Source: Planctomycetota bacterium (GTDB lineage: Bacteria; Planctomycetota; B15-G4). From it: DNA of 64,000 bases. The stretch is taken from assembly GCA_029259745.1 (NCBI GenBank), contig JAJDEO010000017.1, positions 103,658-167,657 on the forward strand, in the 5' to 3' direction. The translations under genes and the position numbers were made by a program. Positions within the stretch are counted from its first letter, which is position 1. The number at the start of each line of letters is the position of its first letter. The notes under the pieces were generated by a model. It worked only from the letters and a program-made list of their open reading frames with translations, was not told the DNA's origin and ran no database searches. Of the stretch, positions 21,864-31,220 are shown in pieces.

Positions 21864-22535
21864 GTGGAAACCCCCACCGAACACGTCCCGCTCTTTCCCC
21901 TCCCGCATGGGGTGTTGCTGCCGCTCGAGCTGCTGCGTCTGCACGTCTTCGAGCCGCGCTATCGCCGCATGATGGAAGTGGTGCGCGAACGTGATCGACT
22001 GATCGCGATCGCCACGCTCGTCCCGGGCTACGAGAACACCGAGGACCCGCGCCCGGTCGGGAGCGTGGTCGGGCTCGGCCGGGTCGTCAAAGATCGCATC
22101 AACCCGGATGGCACATCCGACATCACGGTGCACGGCCTCATGCGCGGCCTGATCACCGAAGAGGTTTCGCTCGACGAGCCGTTCCGCGAAGTCGTCGTGA
22201 AGCCGCAACCCGAGAAGGACGGTCACCCCGTCGAAGCGTTCCGTGAAGCGCGACGATTGCTGACGTATCTGGCGCAGCGCATTCGCACGCCTCGGTTCAG
22301 CTACGACCTCACGCAGGCCATCGAGGTCGGCACACTCGTCGACCGGATCGCCGGTGGACTCGAACTGCGTCCCGAGCAACGCGTCGGCATCCTGCAGGCG
22401 ATCGACACCCCCGAACGCGTCGACGAACTGATCGAGATCCTGCGCGACCGTCGCCACAGCGAGCGCCTCATGCAACTCATCCCCGAGCTCGGCACGTTCT
22501 CGCTGTCACTCGACGGCGGAGACGTCACGCCGTGA
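21864..22535 (+). CDS. LON N-terminal (PUA-like) domain protein
   Basis: A 223-residue protein with the substrate-recognition domain of Lon but no ATPase or protease part. VPLFPLPHGVLLPLELLRLHVFEPRYRRMM is the defining opening, followed by GSVVGLGRV and GTSDITVHGLMRG. Stand-alone proteins of this kind (PF02190-type) are widespread and poorly characterised. The start is a GTG at 21864 with a weak ribosome site, 38 bases after nth. Its stop overlaps the next gene by 4 bases (GTGA), so it is in the pdxST-nth transcription unit. Confidence 0.85.
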   Translation: METPTEHVPLFPLPHGVLLPLELLRLHVFEPRYRRMMEVVRERDRLIAIATLVPGYENTEDPRPVGSVVGLGRVVKDRINPDGTSDITVHGLMRGLITEEVSLDEPFREVVVKPQPEKDGHPVEAFREARRLLTYLAQRIRTPRFSYDLTQAIEVGTLVDRIAGGLELRPEQRVGILQAIDTPERVDELIEILRDRRHSERLMQLIPELGTFSLSLDGGDVTP

Positions 22536-25042
22536 AGGCCATCGTCACCGCCCTCGCGGCGGCGACTCGCGCGACGCTGTCGCTCACGACGGCGGTCCTC
22601 GCGCTATGGATTGGCGTGTTGCTCGTCAGCCGTGCACTCGTGCTGCCGTGGGAACAAGCCTTCGAGTCCTTCCTCTCTGGCGCACCCGACGCACGCCTCT
22701 GGCTCACCGACTGGCACCCGCGCATCGTCGATGAGTTCTTCGCCGTCGAACGGCTGCGCGTGCAGCTCGGTGTCGACCTCGCGCAACGTGCCGCACTTCC
22801 CTGGATCCTCGCCTGGACGTTCCTCGCGGGTGGGCTCGTCGCGAGCGTCGCGACGAACGAACGCGAACGCGGCTTCTGGAGTGACTGCGGCCACTACGCC
22901 CACCGCTTCCTCTGGCTGTTCGTGATGACGGCCGTCGCGCTCGCGTCCTTGGCGTTCGTCAACGCGCTGATCGGCGGCGCCATCTCGACGTCCGGTTGGC
23001 TCGACCCGATGCGCGATGCGGCGTGGGTGAACGCCGTGCTCGTCGCGAAAACCGCCGTCATGTCGCTCGCGGTCTGCCTCGTCCTCTTCACGCAACGCCT
23101 GGCACGTGTTCGCACCGTGCTCCTCGGCGAGCGCTTCGCGCCGGCGTCCTGGCTCTTCACCGCGCGCACGGTGTTCACAAAACTCCCGCTCAGCATCTTC
23201 GTCATCGTCGTCTCGAGCCTCCCGCTCGCCGTGACGGCGTTCGGGATGTGGAAGACGCTGCCGCCGCTGCTCGAAGGCGGATCGAGCGGTTGGTTCGTCC
23301 TGCGCACGCACGTCTGGCTCGTCCCGCTGATCGGGAGCATCGTGTTTCGGACGGCCGCCGAGGCACACCTGTGGCCGCTGTTCGAGCGGGTGTGGACCCG
23401 ACCGACTGCAGCGCGCTCGTCGACCGCCACGGTGGCGGGTGTCGTCGTGGCGTGCCTGCTCATCGCCGCGAACGGTGCGCGCCGCGACGCCGCGCACATC
23501 GTCACCCTGGAGGTGCTCGATGACGCCGTCAGCGCCCACCATGAACTGCATCTCGACGTGCTCCCGGGTGTCACCGTCGAGACGCTCACGTTCGACGTCG
23601 ACGGTTCGACCGACGTGATCGCGGTGTCGCTCGCCGAACACCCGCTCGACGAGACCACGCCTCCGAGCGCCGCACCGGCGGGCACAGCCGCGACCCTCGC
23701 CCACTCGCGCGCCGGCGACGAGCTCACCGTGACGCTGCCGTCCGCCCTTCGGAGCGGTGAGCGCGTAAGGCTCCACGTCCGCCTCGCCAGCGATCGCGCG
23801 CGCGTCGCCAACCATGCCTCCGAGATCCTCTCGCCCGCCTCCTTCGCTGTCTCTGCGGCGTCACGAAGCTCCGTGCAACTCGCTCACGGCGGGGCGAGTC
23901 GGATCGTGACCTGGTCGGCTGACGACGTCGTCGTCGAGGCCACGGGGCTCGCCGGCGTCGTGGGCACGGATGGCAACGGCCGCGCACACGCGACATTCGA
24001 GTGCGCTCAACCGCGTGCCGTAGGAGCCGTCGCGCTCGAGCGCGGACGCAGGACGTCGGCGAGCTGGACGAAGCCAGACGGTGCACCCCTCGTGATCACA
24101 CTCGTCGGACACGACGGCATCCTGCGCGCCCATCGGTCGGCCGTTCTCGACGGCGTGCAGAGAGCGCTGACGAAGCTCGCCGAGCTCGGACGCACCTACG
24201 AGCACGCGAACCTGACCGTCGTCCTCGACGCCAGCCCCACGCCACGCCTCGCGACCGCGTCCACGTGGTGCATCGTCGGCGTCGACGCCCATTACGCCGA
24301 CTCGGCCGGCCACTGGGCCACGCCGCTGGCACGCGCGCTCGTCGCCATCACGGGAGCGCCGTCCGACGAACTCGCCGCGCGCCTCGTCGAGCAACTCGTC
24401 GCGCCGGGCCTGACGCCGGCAACACACCACGCGCTTCGAGAGCTGCTCGCAACGTCGGCAGCGGCGGGAAGCTGGTCGCTCCGGATCCCGTGGCTCGGAC
24501 GCTCTGCCGGCCTCGTCGATGTCGTCGGTTGGTGGTCGAGCCCATACCAACGGCCGACGCCGCAGCACGCATCGCTGCGTGGGCACGCAGATGCCCTCGA
24601 GGCGTTGCTCGACGAACTCCGCGCCGCCGCCCCCGATGCGTGGCTCTCGCGCATGACCGAACGCAGCCGTACGTCTGCGAACGCCTCGATCGCAGCCGCC
24701 ACCACGACCCCGCAGCGACGCGCGTCCGAGCCCTCCTGGACTCATCGCATCGACGTTCAACGCACGGCTGGCAGCGCGCTCGCTCCGCGCCTCGAACTCT
24801 TCTTCGCCGACGGGCTCCAGCACTCCGAAGCCTGGCGCGAACCGCTCGACACCTGGAGCATCGAGCTTCGCAGCGACGCGCCTCTCGTCAGCGCATCGTT
24901 GGAGAACGAAACGATCGCCGACGCCTTCAGCTACGACGACGCGCGTCTCGCGGCACCGGATGCCGAGCCGGCCCGTGCCCTCACCGGCCTGGCGACGTGG
25001 TGGACACAGCTGTCACTGTGGAGCTGGGCCGCGGCTTTCTAG
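22532..25042 (+). CDS. Large membrane protein of unknown function with extracytoplasmic C-terminal region
   Basis: 836 residues. The first about 310 residues hold roughly six hydrophobic segments (for example VLALWIGVLLVSRALVL, FVMTAVALASLAFVNALI, SIFVIVVSSLPLAVTAF and one near 305, GVVVACLLIAANGA). The remaining about 520 residues are Ala/Arg/Asp-rich with beta-rich, Ig-like stretches and a possible gluzincin-like region with no HExxH that I can see. It ends with Trp-rich WWTQLSLWSWAAAF. It starts with GTG overlapping the LON-domain gene. I do not recognise the family. It may resemble ABC-2-type permeases with M1-peptidase-like lumenal domains, but the missing zinc motif argues against a peptidase. 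Confidence 0.7.
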   Translation: MKAIVTALAAATRATLSLTTAVLALWIGVLLVSRALVLPWEQAFESFLSGAPDARLWLTDWHPRIVDEFFAVERLRVQLGVDLAQRAALPWILAWTFLAGGLVASVATNERERGFWSDCGHYAHRFLWLFVMTAVALASLAFVNALIGGAISTSGWLDPMRDAAWVNAVLVAKTAVMSLAVCLVLFTQRLARVRTVLLGERFAPASWLFTARTVFTKLPLSIFVIVVSSLPLAVTAFGMWKTLPPLLEGGSSGWFVLRTHVWLVPLIGSIVFRTAAEAHLWPLFERVWTRPTAARSSTATVAGVVVACLLIAANGARRDAAHIVTLEVLDDAVSAHHELHLDVLPGVTVETLTFDVDGSTDVIAVSLAEHPLDETTPPSAAPAGTAATLAHSRAGDELTVTLPSALRSGERVRLHVRLASDRARVANHASEILSPASFAVSAASRSSVQLAHGGASRIVTWSADDVVVEATGLAGVVGTDGNGRAHATFECAQPRAVGAVALERGRRTSASWTKPDGAPLVITLVGHDGILRAHRSAVLDGVQRALTKLAELGRTYEHANLTVVLDASPTPRLATASTWCIVGVDAHYADSAGHWATPLARALVAITGAPSDELAARLVEQLVAPGLTPATHHALRELLATSAAAGSWSLRIPWLGRSAGLVDVVGWWSSPYQRPTPQHASLRGHADALEALLDELRAAAPDAWLSRMTERSRTSANASIAAATTTPQRRASEPSWTHRIDVQRTAGSALAPRLELFFADGLQHSEAWREPLDTWSIELRSDAPLVSASLENETIADAFSYDDARLAAPDAEPARALTGLATWWTQLSLWSWAAAF

Positions 25043-25069
25043 TGCAGCTGTCCCGGCTTGGCGCCGGCC

Positions 25070-26680
25070 CTACGGGCGACTCATGACGCGCGCGACGGGC
25101 CACGGCGTGCCAGGCGCAAGCAGTTCGTCAACGAAGCCGCAGGCCGCGAGACCGTCATCGGACTGAGCCTCGAGCAAGTAGAGCGCAAGCGTGCCGAGCG
25201 GCTGGGCCATGTCGACGAATGCCCAGCGCTCGAGCTCGCTCGGCAGCGTGTCCGACGCCGTGACCTCGACGCCGATGTCGATCACCTCGTGTCCGAGGTA
25301 GGCATCGCGTGACCGGTTCACCGACGTGATCATCGTCGATTCCACGACCACGTCGCCGAGGTTGCGCGCGCCGCTTCCCGACACGACGACGATGCCGTGT
25401 CGCCGCAGCAGAGCCACGACGTCAGCCTCGCTCGGATCGATGAGATAGCCGCGCGGACGTCCCACGACGACGGTCGGCGCAAAGCGGTCCTCGTGAATCA
25501 CGACGTAGTCACGCTCGACACCTGTCGACGTCGCACGCCCGCGGCCATCGACACGTTCTTCCCATCCGCGAATCGTCGCCGGATGCTCCGACGCCACGCG
25601 CGCAAAGCGAATGCCCACGCCGTCGCTCCCGTCGCCACGCCGCCCGGCCGCCGTCACCTCCGCGCGCCCGGCTTCAACGAGCGCACGCACCTCGGACGCC
25701 TGACGCGCGACGCTGAGCAACGTCGTGCGGACGAAGTCGCGCGTGCACAGGACGCGCTCTTCGTACGGCGCTTTGCTGTAGGCCTCCGAGAGGATCGAAA
25801 GGTGTCCGCGCAAGCCGTGACACTGCGCACCGAAACGCGGCAGCGCCGAGTACGTGCCCCACACGCCGTGTTCGTCTTCGAAGTTGCCGTAATAGAACGT
25901 GCGCCATCCGAAGCGCTGCTCGAGTGTCGTCGTCACCTCCGGGAGGAGTTCGTCGCGGACGAACTCGATCGGACCGCTTGGACCGGCGGGGTTGAGCGGC
26001 GGCGCATACGTCAGGTGATAGCGGTGAAGCGAGCCGTTCGTGGTGTGGAGGTCGAAGACGAGGTGCGGGTCCCACGCCGTGAGGAACGCGGCCAGCGCCT
26101 GGGACTCGGGAGCCTCGAGCTTCATCGCGTCGCGATTGAGGTCGAGGTCCTGGGCGTTGCGCCGGATGCCCATGCCCTCTTCGGGGCCGAGCTGGCCGGG
26201 ACGGTTGTCGGGCGCGAAGCGCTCGTTGCCGTCGGCGTTGTAGATCGGCGCGAAGACGAGCACGCAACGCTCGAGAAGCGCGCGGTGTTCGGGCGCGTCG
26301 GGCGACATGAGAATGTCGCGCGCGAGCATCGGCAGCGCCTCCTTGCCGCAGACTTCGCCGGCATGGATGTTCGCGAAGGCAAGGACGATCACGCGCCCTT
26401 CGGCGTCGGCAAGTGCGCGCGCCGCGGCCGCGTCGGCAACCGGCGGATCGCTGAGGATCATGAGCGGAAGCTCGCGCCCTTCGAACGACGTACCGAGCGT
26501 CGCACGCGTGGCGTATGGCGAGAGATCGACGAGCCGGTCGACGAGCTCGACAACGTCAGCATGGCGCGCCGTGGCCTTGAAGCCACTGCGCTCGGCAACG
26601 GTGAGGAGGTCGGCGGGGATGTCTTGCGCGGGTGCCATGCTGGTGAGAACGAGTGCGGTCAGTGCGAGCTGGATCAGCAT
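25070..26680 (-). CDS. Secreted M14-family zinc carboxypeptidase
   Basis: A 536-residue exported peptidase with a signal peptide over residues 1-18 (ending APAQD). The zinc-binding pair is in ANIHAGEVCGKE (HxxE) and the third ligand in FDLHTTNG. RRNAQDLDLNRDAMKLE and LSILSEAYSKAPYEERV are typical of the bacterial M14 group that acts on peptides outside the cytoplasm. The ATG at 26680 immediately follows the TGA of the upstream hydrolase gene (TGACATG). A GTG eight codons upstream is an alternative. It is co-oriented and likely co-transcribed with the sulfatase-like gene. Confidence 0.88.
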   Translation of the reverse strand: MLIQLALTALVLTSMAPAQDIPADLLTVAERSGFKATARHADVVELVDRLVDLSPYATRATLGTSFEGRELPLMILSDPPVADAAAARALADAEGRVIVLAFANIHAGEVCGKEALPMLARDILMSPDAPEHRALLERCVLVFAPIYNADGNERFAPDNRPGQLGPEEGMGIRRNAQDLDLNRDAMKLEAPESQALAAFLTAWDPHLVFDLHTTNGSLHRYHLTYAPPLNPAGPSGPIEFVRDELLPEVTTTLEQRFGWRTFYYGNFEDEHGVWGTYSALPRFGAQCHGLRGHLSILSEAYSKAPYEERVLCTRDFVRTTLLSVARQASEVRALVEAGRAEVTAAGRRGDGSDGVGIRFARVASEHPATIRGWEERVDGRGRATSTGVERDYVVIHEDRFAPTVVVGRPRGYLIDPSEADVVALLRRHGIVVVSGSGARNLGDVVVESTMITSVNRSRDAYLGHEVIDIGVEVTASDTLPSELERWAFVDMAQPLGTLALYLLEAQSDDGLAACGFVDELLAPGTPWPVARVMSRP

Positions 26681-26681
26681 G

Positions 26682-28271
26682 TCACTGCTCGTCCGGGCAC
26701 TCACCGTCGCTGATGTGCTGGAGCGCCGTCACGGGCAGGTAGCCCATCAGCGCGAGGTCGTTGTTGCGCTTCTCCTGGGCGTTCAACTCCTCAGCCTTCT
26801 CACGCTCGATCCCGGGCCACGAGAGTTCCTTCTCGTGACTCGGGTCGTCCAGCCACTCGTCCAAGGCCGTGCGCAGCGGCCCGAACTCGCCGGGCAAGCC
26901 ACTCACGTTGGCGAGCGTTGCGGGCGCGTAGGCCTGCAAGATGTCGTTCTGCTGGAGATAGTCGTTCGCGAGGTCGTAACCCTCGTAGCAGCGGATCATG
27001 TACGACTGATCGGTCCCGAAGAACGGCGGCTTCATCAGACGCGCGTGATCGGGGTTGTGGATGTACGAGTAGCGCCCGTCCGTCGCGCCGAACACGATGT
27101 CCTTCCACTCCACGAACGCAAAGGGACGCACCTCGTCGCTCCTCCCGTGGAGAGCGTCGACAAGACTGAAGCCTTCGATGTCCGCTGGCTGCGGGAGCCC
27201 GGCGAGATCGTAGATCGTGGCCGTGACGTCCATGTTCAACACGGGCATCGAGCGCCGCGCCGCCTCGGGGAGACCAGGACCTGCGATCACGAGCGGCACA
27301 CCGACGACGCCGTTGTAGACGCTGTTGCCGTGATAGAAGTACCGGTTGTGATCGAAGAGTTCCTCACCGTGATCGGCCGTCACGATGATGTATGTGTTCT
27401 CACGCTCGCCGATCTCGTCAAGCTTGGCGAGGATGCGCGCGATCCGGTCGTCGGTCGCCGTGACGGTGCCGTCGTACAACCCGAAGATGCGCTGCAGCTC
27501 GTCGTCGGGAACATCGCGATCGCTGAGCGTGATCTCGTCGATGTGGCGCTCGATGTCCAACGCCGGCGGACCCTGCGTGTGTTCGAGCGCTTCCGGCATT
27601 CCGGCGTACTTGCCGTAGCGGTCGTAACCGGCCGGCGGGTTGAACGGCTTGTGCACATCGTAGAAGTGCACATACGACGCGAACGGACGCGCTGTGTCGA
27701 CCTTGTCGAGGAAGTCGATCGCGGCCTCCTCGACGGTTTGGTCCCACTGAGCCTGCGCGATGATCTGCGGCTCGGGTGCGCGCTGTGACGAATGCCCCGT
27801 CGAGCCGCCGCGCTGCACATCGGCGCCGCGATAGATCCAGTTGGCACCGCGCTTCGTCTCCTCGAAGTTCGAAACGAAGACGCCCGTCTGGTGGCCGCCG
27901 GCCTGCAGCCGCTGCATGAACGTGATGTGCTCGTCGAGCAACATGAAGCCGTTCTCGCGCACGCCCGTCGTGATCGGGTACTTGCCCGAGAAGAGCGCCG
28001 CGATCGACGGGCGCGTCTGGCCGCGTGGCACGAGCGCTTGATCGAACGTCACACCCTCGGCACCGAGCGCATCGATCGTCGGCGAAGGCGAAACATCCCA
28101 GTCGTCGTTCCCGTACAGACCCAGTCGATCGGCGCGCAGCGTGTCGACGGACAGGATCAGGATGTTCACGTCCTTCGTCTGCGGGACGCCGTCAGAGCAA
28201 CCGCAGAGTGTGGTGAGGAGCATCGCTGCCGCAGCAGCACAGCGGCGCTTCGAATGAGGCAGCGACGACAT
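26682..28271 (-). CDS. Sulfatase-like lipoprotein hydrolase with a threonine nucleophile
   Basis: A 529-residue alkaline-phosphatase-superfamily enzyme. LILSVDTLRADRLGLYG and VTADHGEELFDH carry metal-ligand Asp/His residues. At the position where true sulfatases have C-x-P-S-R the sequence is T86-R-P-S-I, so there is no Cys or Ser for formylglycine. Thr nucleophiles belong to the phosphodiesterase/phosphotransferase branch (phosphonoacetate hydrolase, LTA synthase). A lipobox L-C-G-C25 marks it as a lipoprotein. The gene abuts the M14 peptidase gene downstream. The substrate is unknown. Confidence 0.85.
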   Translation of the reverse strand: MSSLPHSKRRCAAAAAMLLTTLCGCSDGVPQTKDVNILILSVDTLRADRLGLYGNDDWDVSPSPTIDALGAEGVTFDQALVPRGQTRPSIAALFSGKYPITTGVRENGFMLLDEHITFMQRLQAGGHQTGVFVSNFEETKRGANWIYRGADVQRGGSTGHSSQRAPEPQIIAQAQWDQTVEEAAIDFLDKVDTARPFASYVHFYDVHKPFNPPAGYDRYGKYAGMPEALEHTQGPPALDIERHIDEITLSDRDVPDDELQRIFGLYDGTVTATDDRIARILAKLDEIGERENTYIIVTADHGEELFDHNRYFYHGNSVYNGVVGVPLVIAGPGLPEAARRSMPVLNMDVTATIYDLAGLPQPADIEGFSLVDALHGRSDEVRPFAFVEWKDIVFGATDGRYSYIHNPDHARLMKPPFFGTDQSYMIRCYEGYDLANDYLQQNDILQAYAPATLANVSGLPGEFGPLRTALDEWLDDPSHEKELSWPGIEREKAEELNAQEKRNNDLALMGYLPVTALQHISDGECPDEQ

Positions 28272-28375
28272 CGGCAGGTCCAGGGAGCGGGGAAAACGCG
28301 CGAGTACAACGGCTCGTGCGCCGAGAGCGTTGGCCGCGGCGCGTTCGCAGGATACCCGTTCGCGGGCTCAACGCG

Positions 28376-28415
28376 ACGCGGGCGCCGCAACTCGTGTGAG
28401 TCGCGACGCCCGCGT
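28376..28415 (-). terminator. Hairpin after the di-heme cytochrome gene
   Basis: ACGCGGGCG at 28376-28384 pairs with CGCCCGCGT at 28407-28415, with a further inner pairing (ACTC/GAGT). It lies about 30 bases past the stop at 28448 on the minus strand. There is no clear U-tract in that direction. Confidence 0.55.
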
Positions 28416-28447
28416 GGGACTTCTTTGGAACCGGGCTTCGGGTCAGA

Positions 28448-30109
28448 TCAGAAGACCGTGACCTCGGTGCCCTTCGAACCGTAGACGCCCGACGTCTCCG
28501 TGACAGCCGGGTCGGTGACGAACGACTGAGCGTAGAACGTCATGCCGACGAGCGCGGGGTTCTTCGGGAAGGCGATCTGCACGTTGCCGACACCGAAGGA
28601 ATCCGTCGAGCCGAAGAGCACGAGGAACATCGAATCGATGTCGATGTTCATCGGGATCGGGTAGCGGATGTCGGGAAGCGGCGAACCATCGTCCGAATCG
28701 AACGAGAAGGCCGTGACGAGCGCCTGGCTGGCCGTAGCGTCTGCGACACCGACGAGCCAGTTCGGGTGAGCGATGGCGGCCGGCGACTGAGCCAGGACCG
28801 TCATCTCCGTGCCACCACCGTTGAGCTGACCGACACCGAAGATCGGGTTCGGCGCGCCGAGCTCACTGCGGAGCGTCGGACGGTCGAACGGGAACTGACG
28901 GTTCTCGACGCGCGGGTCCGTCATGCCTTCTTCGATGAAGAAGACGAGATCGTCGATCTCCTGTTCCGTGAGGTTGAGCGGCACGATCTCGGGGTCGAGG
29001 TTCGGACCCGGGAAGTCGCTGCCGTTGTTGTAGAACTCGACCACGTCACGGACGGTCTGCTTGCCACCGTTGTGGAAGAGCGGCACGCGCAGCTTGGCGT
29101 TACGGACGTTCGGCGTCTTGAACTTCGCGACGTCGTCCGGGTTGGCCGTGAAGTCCATGCGGCCACCATCCTCGGAGTCCGGGCGGACACCGATGTTGTG
29201 GAAGTTGCCGTTGGTGGTGTTCGGGAAGACGTGGCACGACGTGCAGTTGGCGGTGTTCTGAAACAGCTCGGCGCCGGACGCGAACTCAGGCGGGAACTCG
29301 GTGATCTCGTTCTTGAGGAACTGGTCGAGGACCGTCTCGTCCGAGACAAGCGTGCGCTCGTAGTTCGCGATGGCGAACAGGATCTTCGTCGGCGTGACTT
29401 CGTCAGTGCCGTAGACCGCCTCGAACATGTCGGGGTAGGACGCGTGCTGCGACATGAAGTCGGCCATGTCGGGCGGGATGTCCGTGGCGAGGGCCATCGG
29501 GCGAACCTGCGCGATCTTGTTGGCGATGTCGGCCCAGCCGAAACCGGGGCCACCCATCTCGACGTCCGAGAGCGGCGGGCCAGCAGCCTGGCTCTCGAGA
29601 GCACCACCGAACTCGATCGCGATGGCGTCGGTGAGCGGATCACGGAACTCGCCCTGCGCGCGACCATCCCAGAAGAGTTCGGAGAAGGAACCGGCGTTGA
29701 TCGCGGACGGCGTCTTACGCCCCGTCGCCTGCACGTTCGGGAAGAACACACCTTCGTGCGAGAAGTTGCCGAACACCTGAGCCACGACGCCAGGCGAACC
29801 AGCGACATCGTCCGTCGTGCCGAAGAGTCCATCCGCACCGGGCGCGGTGCCCATGACGGCGCGGGGATCGGAACCACCAGCCTCGTGGATATGACACGTG
29901 GCACACGCCATCGTGTTGTCGATGCTCATTTGCTCCTCCCAGAAGAGAAGCTTTCCGAGAGTCGTCTGCCCGGGAAGGACAGGGTTTTCATCGGGAGAGA
30001 ACGACGGGTTTGCCATCGCGGCGTCCGCCTGAGCGAAGGCAGACGGAGCGCTGAGCCCCATCACCACCGCGGCGGGAAGCGCCAGGCGAGCAAATCGGAG
30101 AGGTGCCAT
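28448..30109 (-). CDS. Secreted di-heme cytochrome c peroxidase-like protein (MauG/CcpA family)
   Basis: 553 residues with a signal peptide (ending around PSAFAQA). Two c-type heme sites are visible: CATCH at 69-73 and CTSCH at 289-293. GKLLFWEEQMSIDNTMACATCH and NFHNIGVRP are typical of the bacterial di-heme peroxidase family. A C-terminal extra region of about 130 residues (LVGMTFYAQSFV) looks like a beta-sandwich and is not part of CcpA. The ATG at 30109 is preferred to an upstream start because GAGGA lies five bases before it. A sigma70-like promoter is found upstream. Whether it is a peroxidase or a MauG-like oxidase is not decidable from sequence. Confidence 0.9.
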   Translation of the reverse strand: MAPLRFARLALPAAVVMGLSAPSAFAQADAAMANPSFSPDENPVLPGQTTLGKLLFWEEQMSIDNTMACATCHIHEAGGSDPRAVMGTAPGADGLFGTTDDVAGSPGVVAQVFGNFSHEGVFFPNVQATGRKTPSAINAGSFSELFWDGRAQGEFRDPLTDAIAIEFGGALESQAAGPPLSDVEMGGPGFGWADIANKIAQVRPMALATDIPPDMADFMSQHASYPDMFEAVYGTDEVTPTKILFAIANYERTLVSDETVLDQFLKNEITEFPPEFASGAELFQNTANCTSCHVFPNTTNGNFHNIGVRPDSEDGGRMDFTANPDDVAKFKTPNVRNAKLRVPLFHNGGKQTVRDVVEFYNNGSDFPGPNLDPEIVPLNLTEQEIDDLVFFIEEGMTDPRVENRQFPFDRPTLRSELGAPNPIFGVGQLNGGGTEMTVLAQSPAAIAHPNWLVGVADATASQALVTAFSFDSDDGSPLPDIRYPIPMNIDIDSMFLVLFGSTDSFGVGNVQIAFPKNPALVGMTFYAQSFVTDPAVTETSGVYGSKGTEVTVF

Positions 30110-30178
30110 GAGGGTCCTCGGAACGAACGGGAAGGAAACGGACAACGGGCGGAGCGGGAGTAAGATCCCGAATGACGA

Positions 30179-30208
30179 AGTCTACTCCGAGTTTCCGAGA
30201 ACTGTCAA
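30179..30208 (-). promoter_or_regulatory. Sigma70-type promoter for the di-heme cytochrome gene
   Basis: On the minus strand TTGACA at 30208-30203 is a perfect -35 box. After 18 bases TAGACT at 30184-30179 fits a -10 box in 4 of 6 positions. Transcription would start about 63 bases before the chosen ATG, in a locally AT-richer stretch. Confidence 0.6.
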
Positions 30209-30328
30209 CGCATGGAGAGAATCTCTAAGTGCCTGCAGTTTCGTTACTTACAACGCGCGTACATTATTTTAATGAATAGTCATACACTCCTGATTCACGC
30301 CATTCTCTGAACGAAACTGCGCCCTGCG

Positions 30329-31171
30329 ATGCCCCCCTCGACCGACCTCGACGCGTGGAAACAATCGGCCGAACGCTGGGTGCGAGATGCCGATCACATC
30401 GAAAAAGCGACAGAAGAGGCCACTGAGGCACTCTTGGCGGCACTGTGCCCGAAAGTTGGACAGACCGTGCTCGACGTGGCGTGCGGCCCGGGCGACCCGT
30501 CGCTACGCATCGCCGAGCGGGTCGGACCGAGCGGTCGGGTCGAGGCGACCGATGGCGTGGGCGCGATGATCGAGGCGCTCATCCAGCGCGCCGCGGCGCG
30601 TGGCATCGAGAACGTGCACGGTCACGTCATGGAGGCCGAGGAGCTGACGCTCGCCGATGACCTCGCCGATTGCGCCTGCTGCCGCTTCGGCACGATGTTC
30701 TTCGCCGACCCGCAGGCCGCGCTCACGAACATGGGCCGCATCGTCAGACCCGGCGGACGCATCGTGCTCGTCGTCTGGGGTCCTGGCACGGAGAACCCCT
30801 TCTTCCTCACGGTGGGGCAAGCGCTCGACGACGCCGGCGCGCCCGCGCTGCCCGAGACCTTCGGGACACGCACCGTCTTCGAGTACGCCGAGCCCGGCGT
30901 GCTCGCCGCGATGGCGCGGTCCGTCGGTTGGACCGACGTCACCGACACGCACGTCGACATCACGATGACGGAGCAGGGCGTGACACCCGAGAACCTTCTC
31001 GAGACACGCCGCGAGGCTTCAGACCGCGTCGCCTGGCGCCTCGATCGTCTCGCACCCGAGACCCGTGAGGCCGTGCGCGCTGCCGTCGCAACCGCGGTCG
31101 CGCCCTACGCGCGCGGCGCCGACCTGGCCTTCCCCGCATCGATCCGCGTGGTTGCCGGCCGCGCTCCGTGA
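30329..31171 (+). CDS. Class I SAM-dependent methyltransferase
   Basis: A 280-residue Rossmann-fold methyltransferase. Motif I is VLDVACGPGDPSLRIAE, and the acidic ribose-binding position lies at EATDG. RIVRPGGRIVLVVWGP is motif III. It resembles the UbiE/Coq5-like group, but the substrate cannot be inferred. It stands alone, divergent from the di-heme cytochrome. The ribosome site is weak. Confidence 0.85.
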   Translation: MPPSTDLDAWKQSAERWVRDADHIEKATEEATEALLAALCPKVGQTVLDVACGPGDPSLRIAERVGPSGRVEATDGVGAMIEALIQRAAARGIENVHGHVMEAEELTLADDLADCACCRFGTMFFADPQAALTNMGRIVRPGGRIVLVVWGPGTENPFFLTVGQALDDAGAPALPETFGTRTVFEYAEPGVLAAMARSVGWTDVTDTHVDITMTEQGVTPENLLETRREASDRVAWRLDRLAPETREAVRAAVATAVAPYARGADLAFPASIRVVAGRAP

Positions 31172-31220
31172 GCAGGCTGCGCAGATTCGCTCTGCGTCAC
31201 CTGCTCACGTCAGCGAACGC

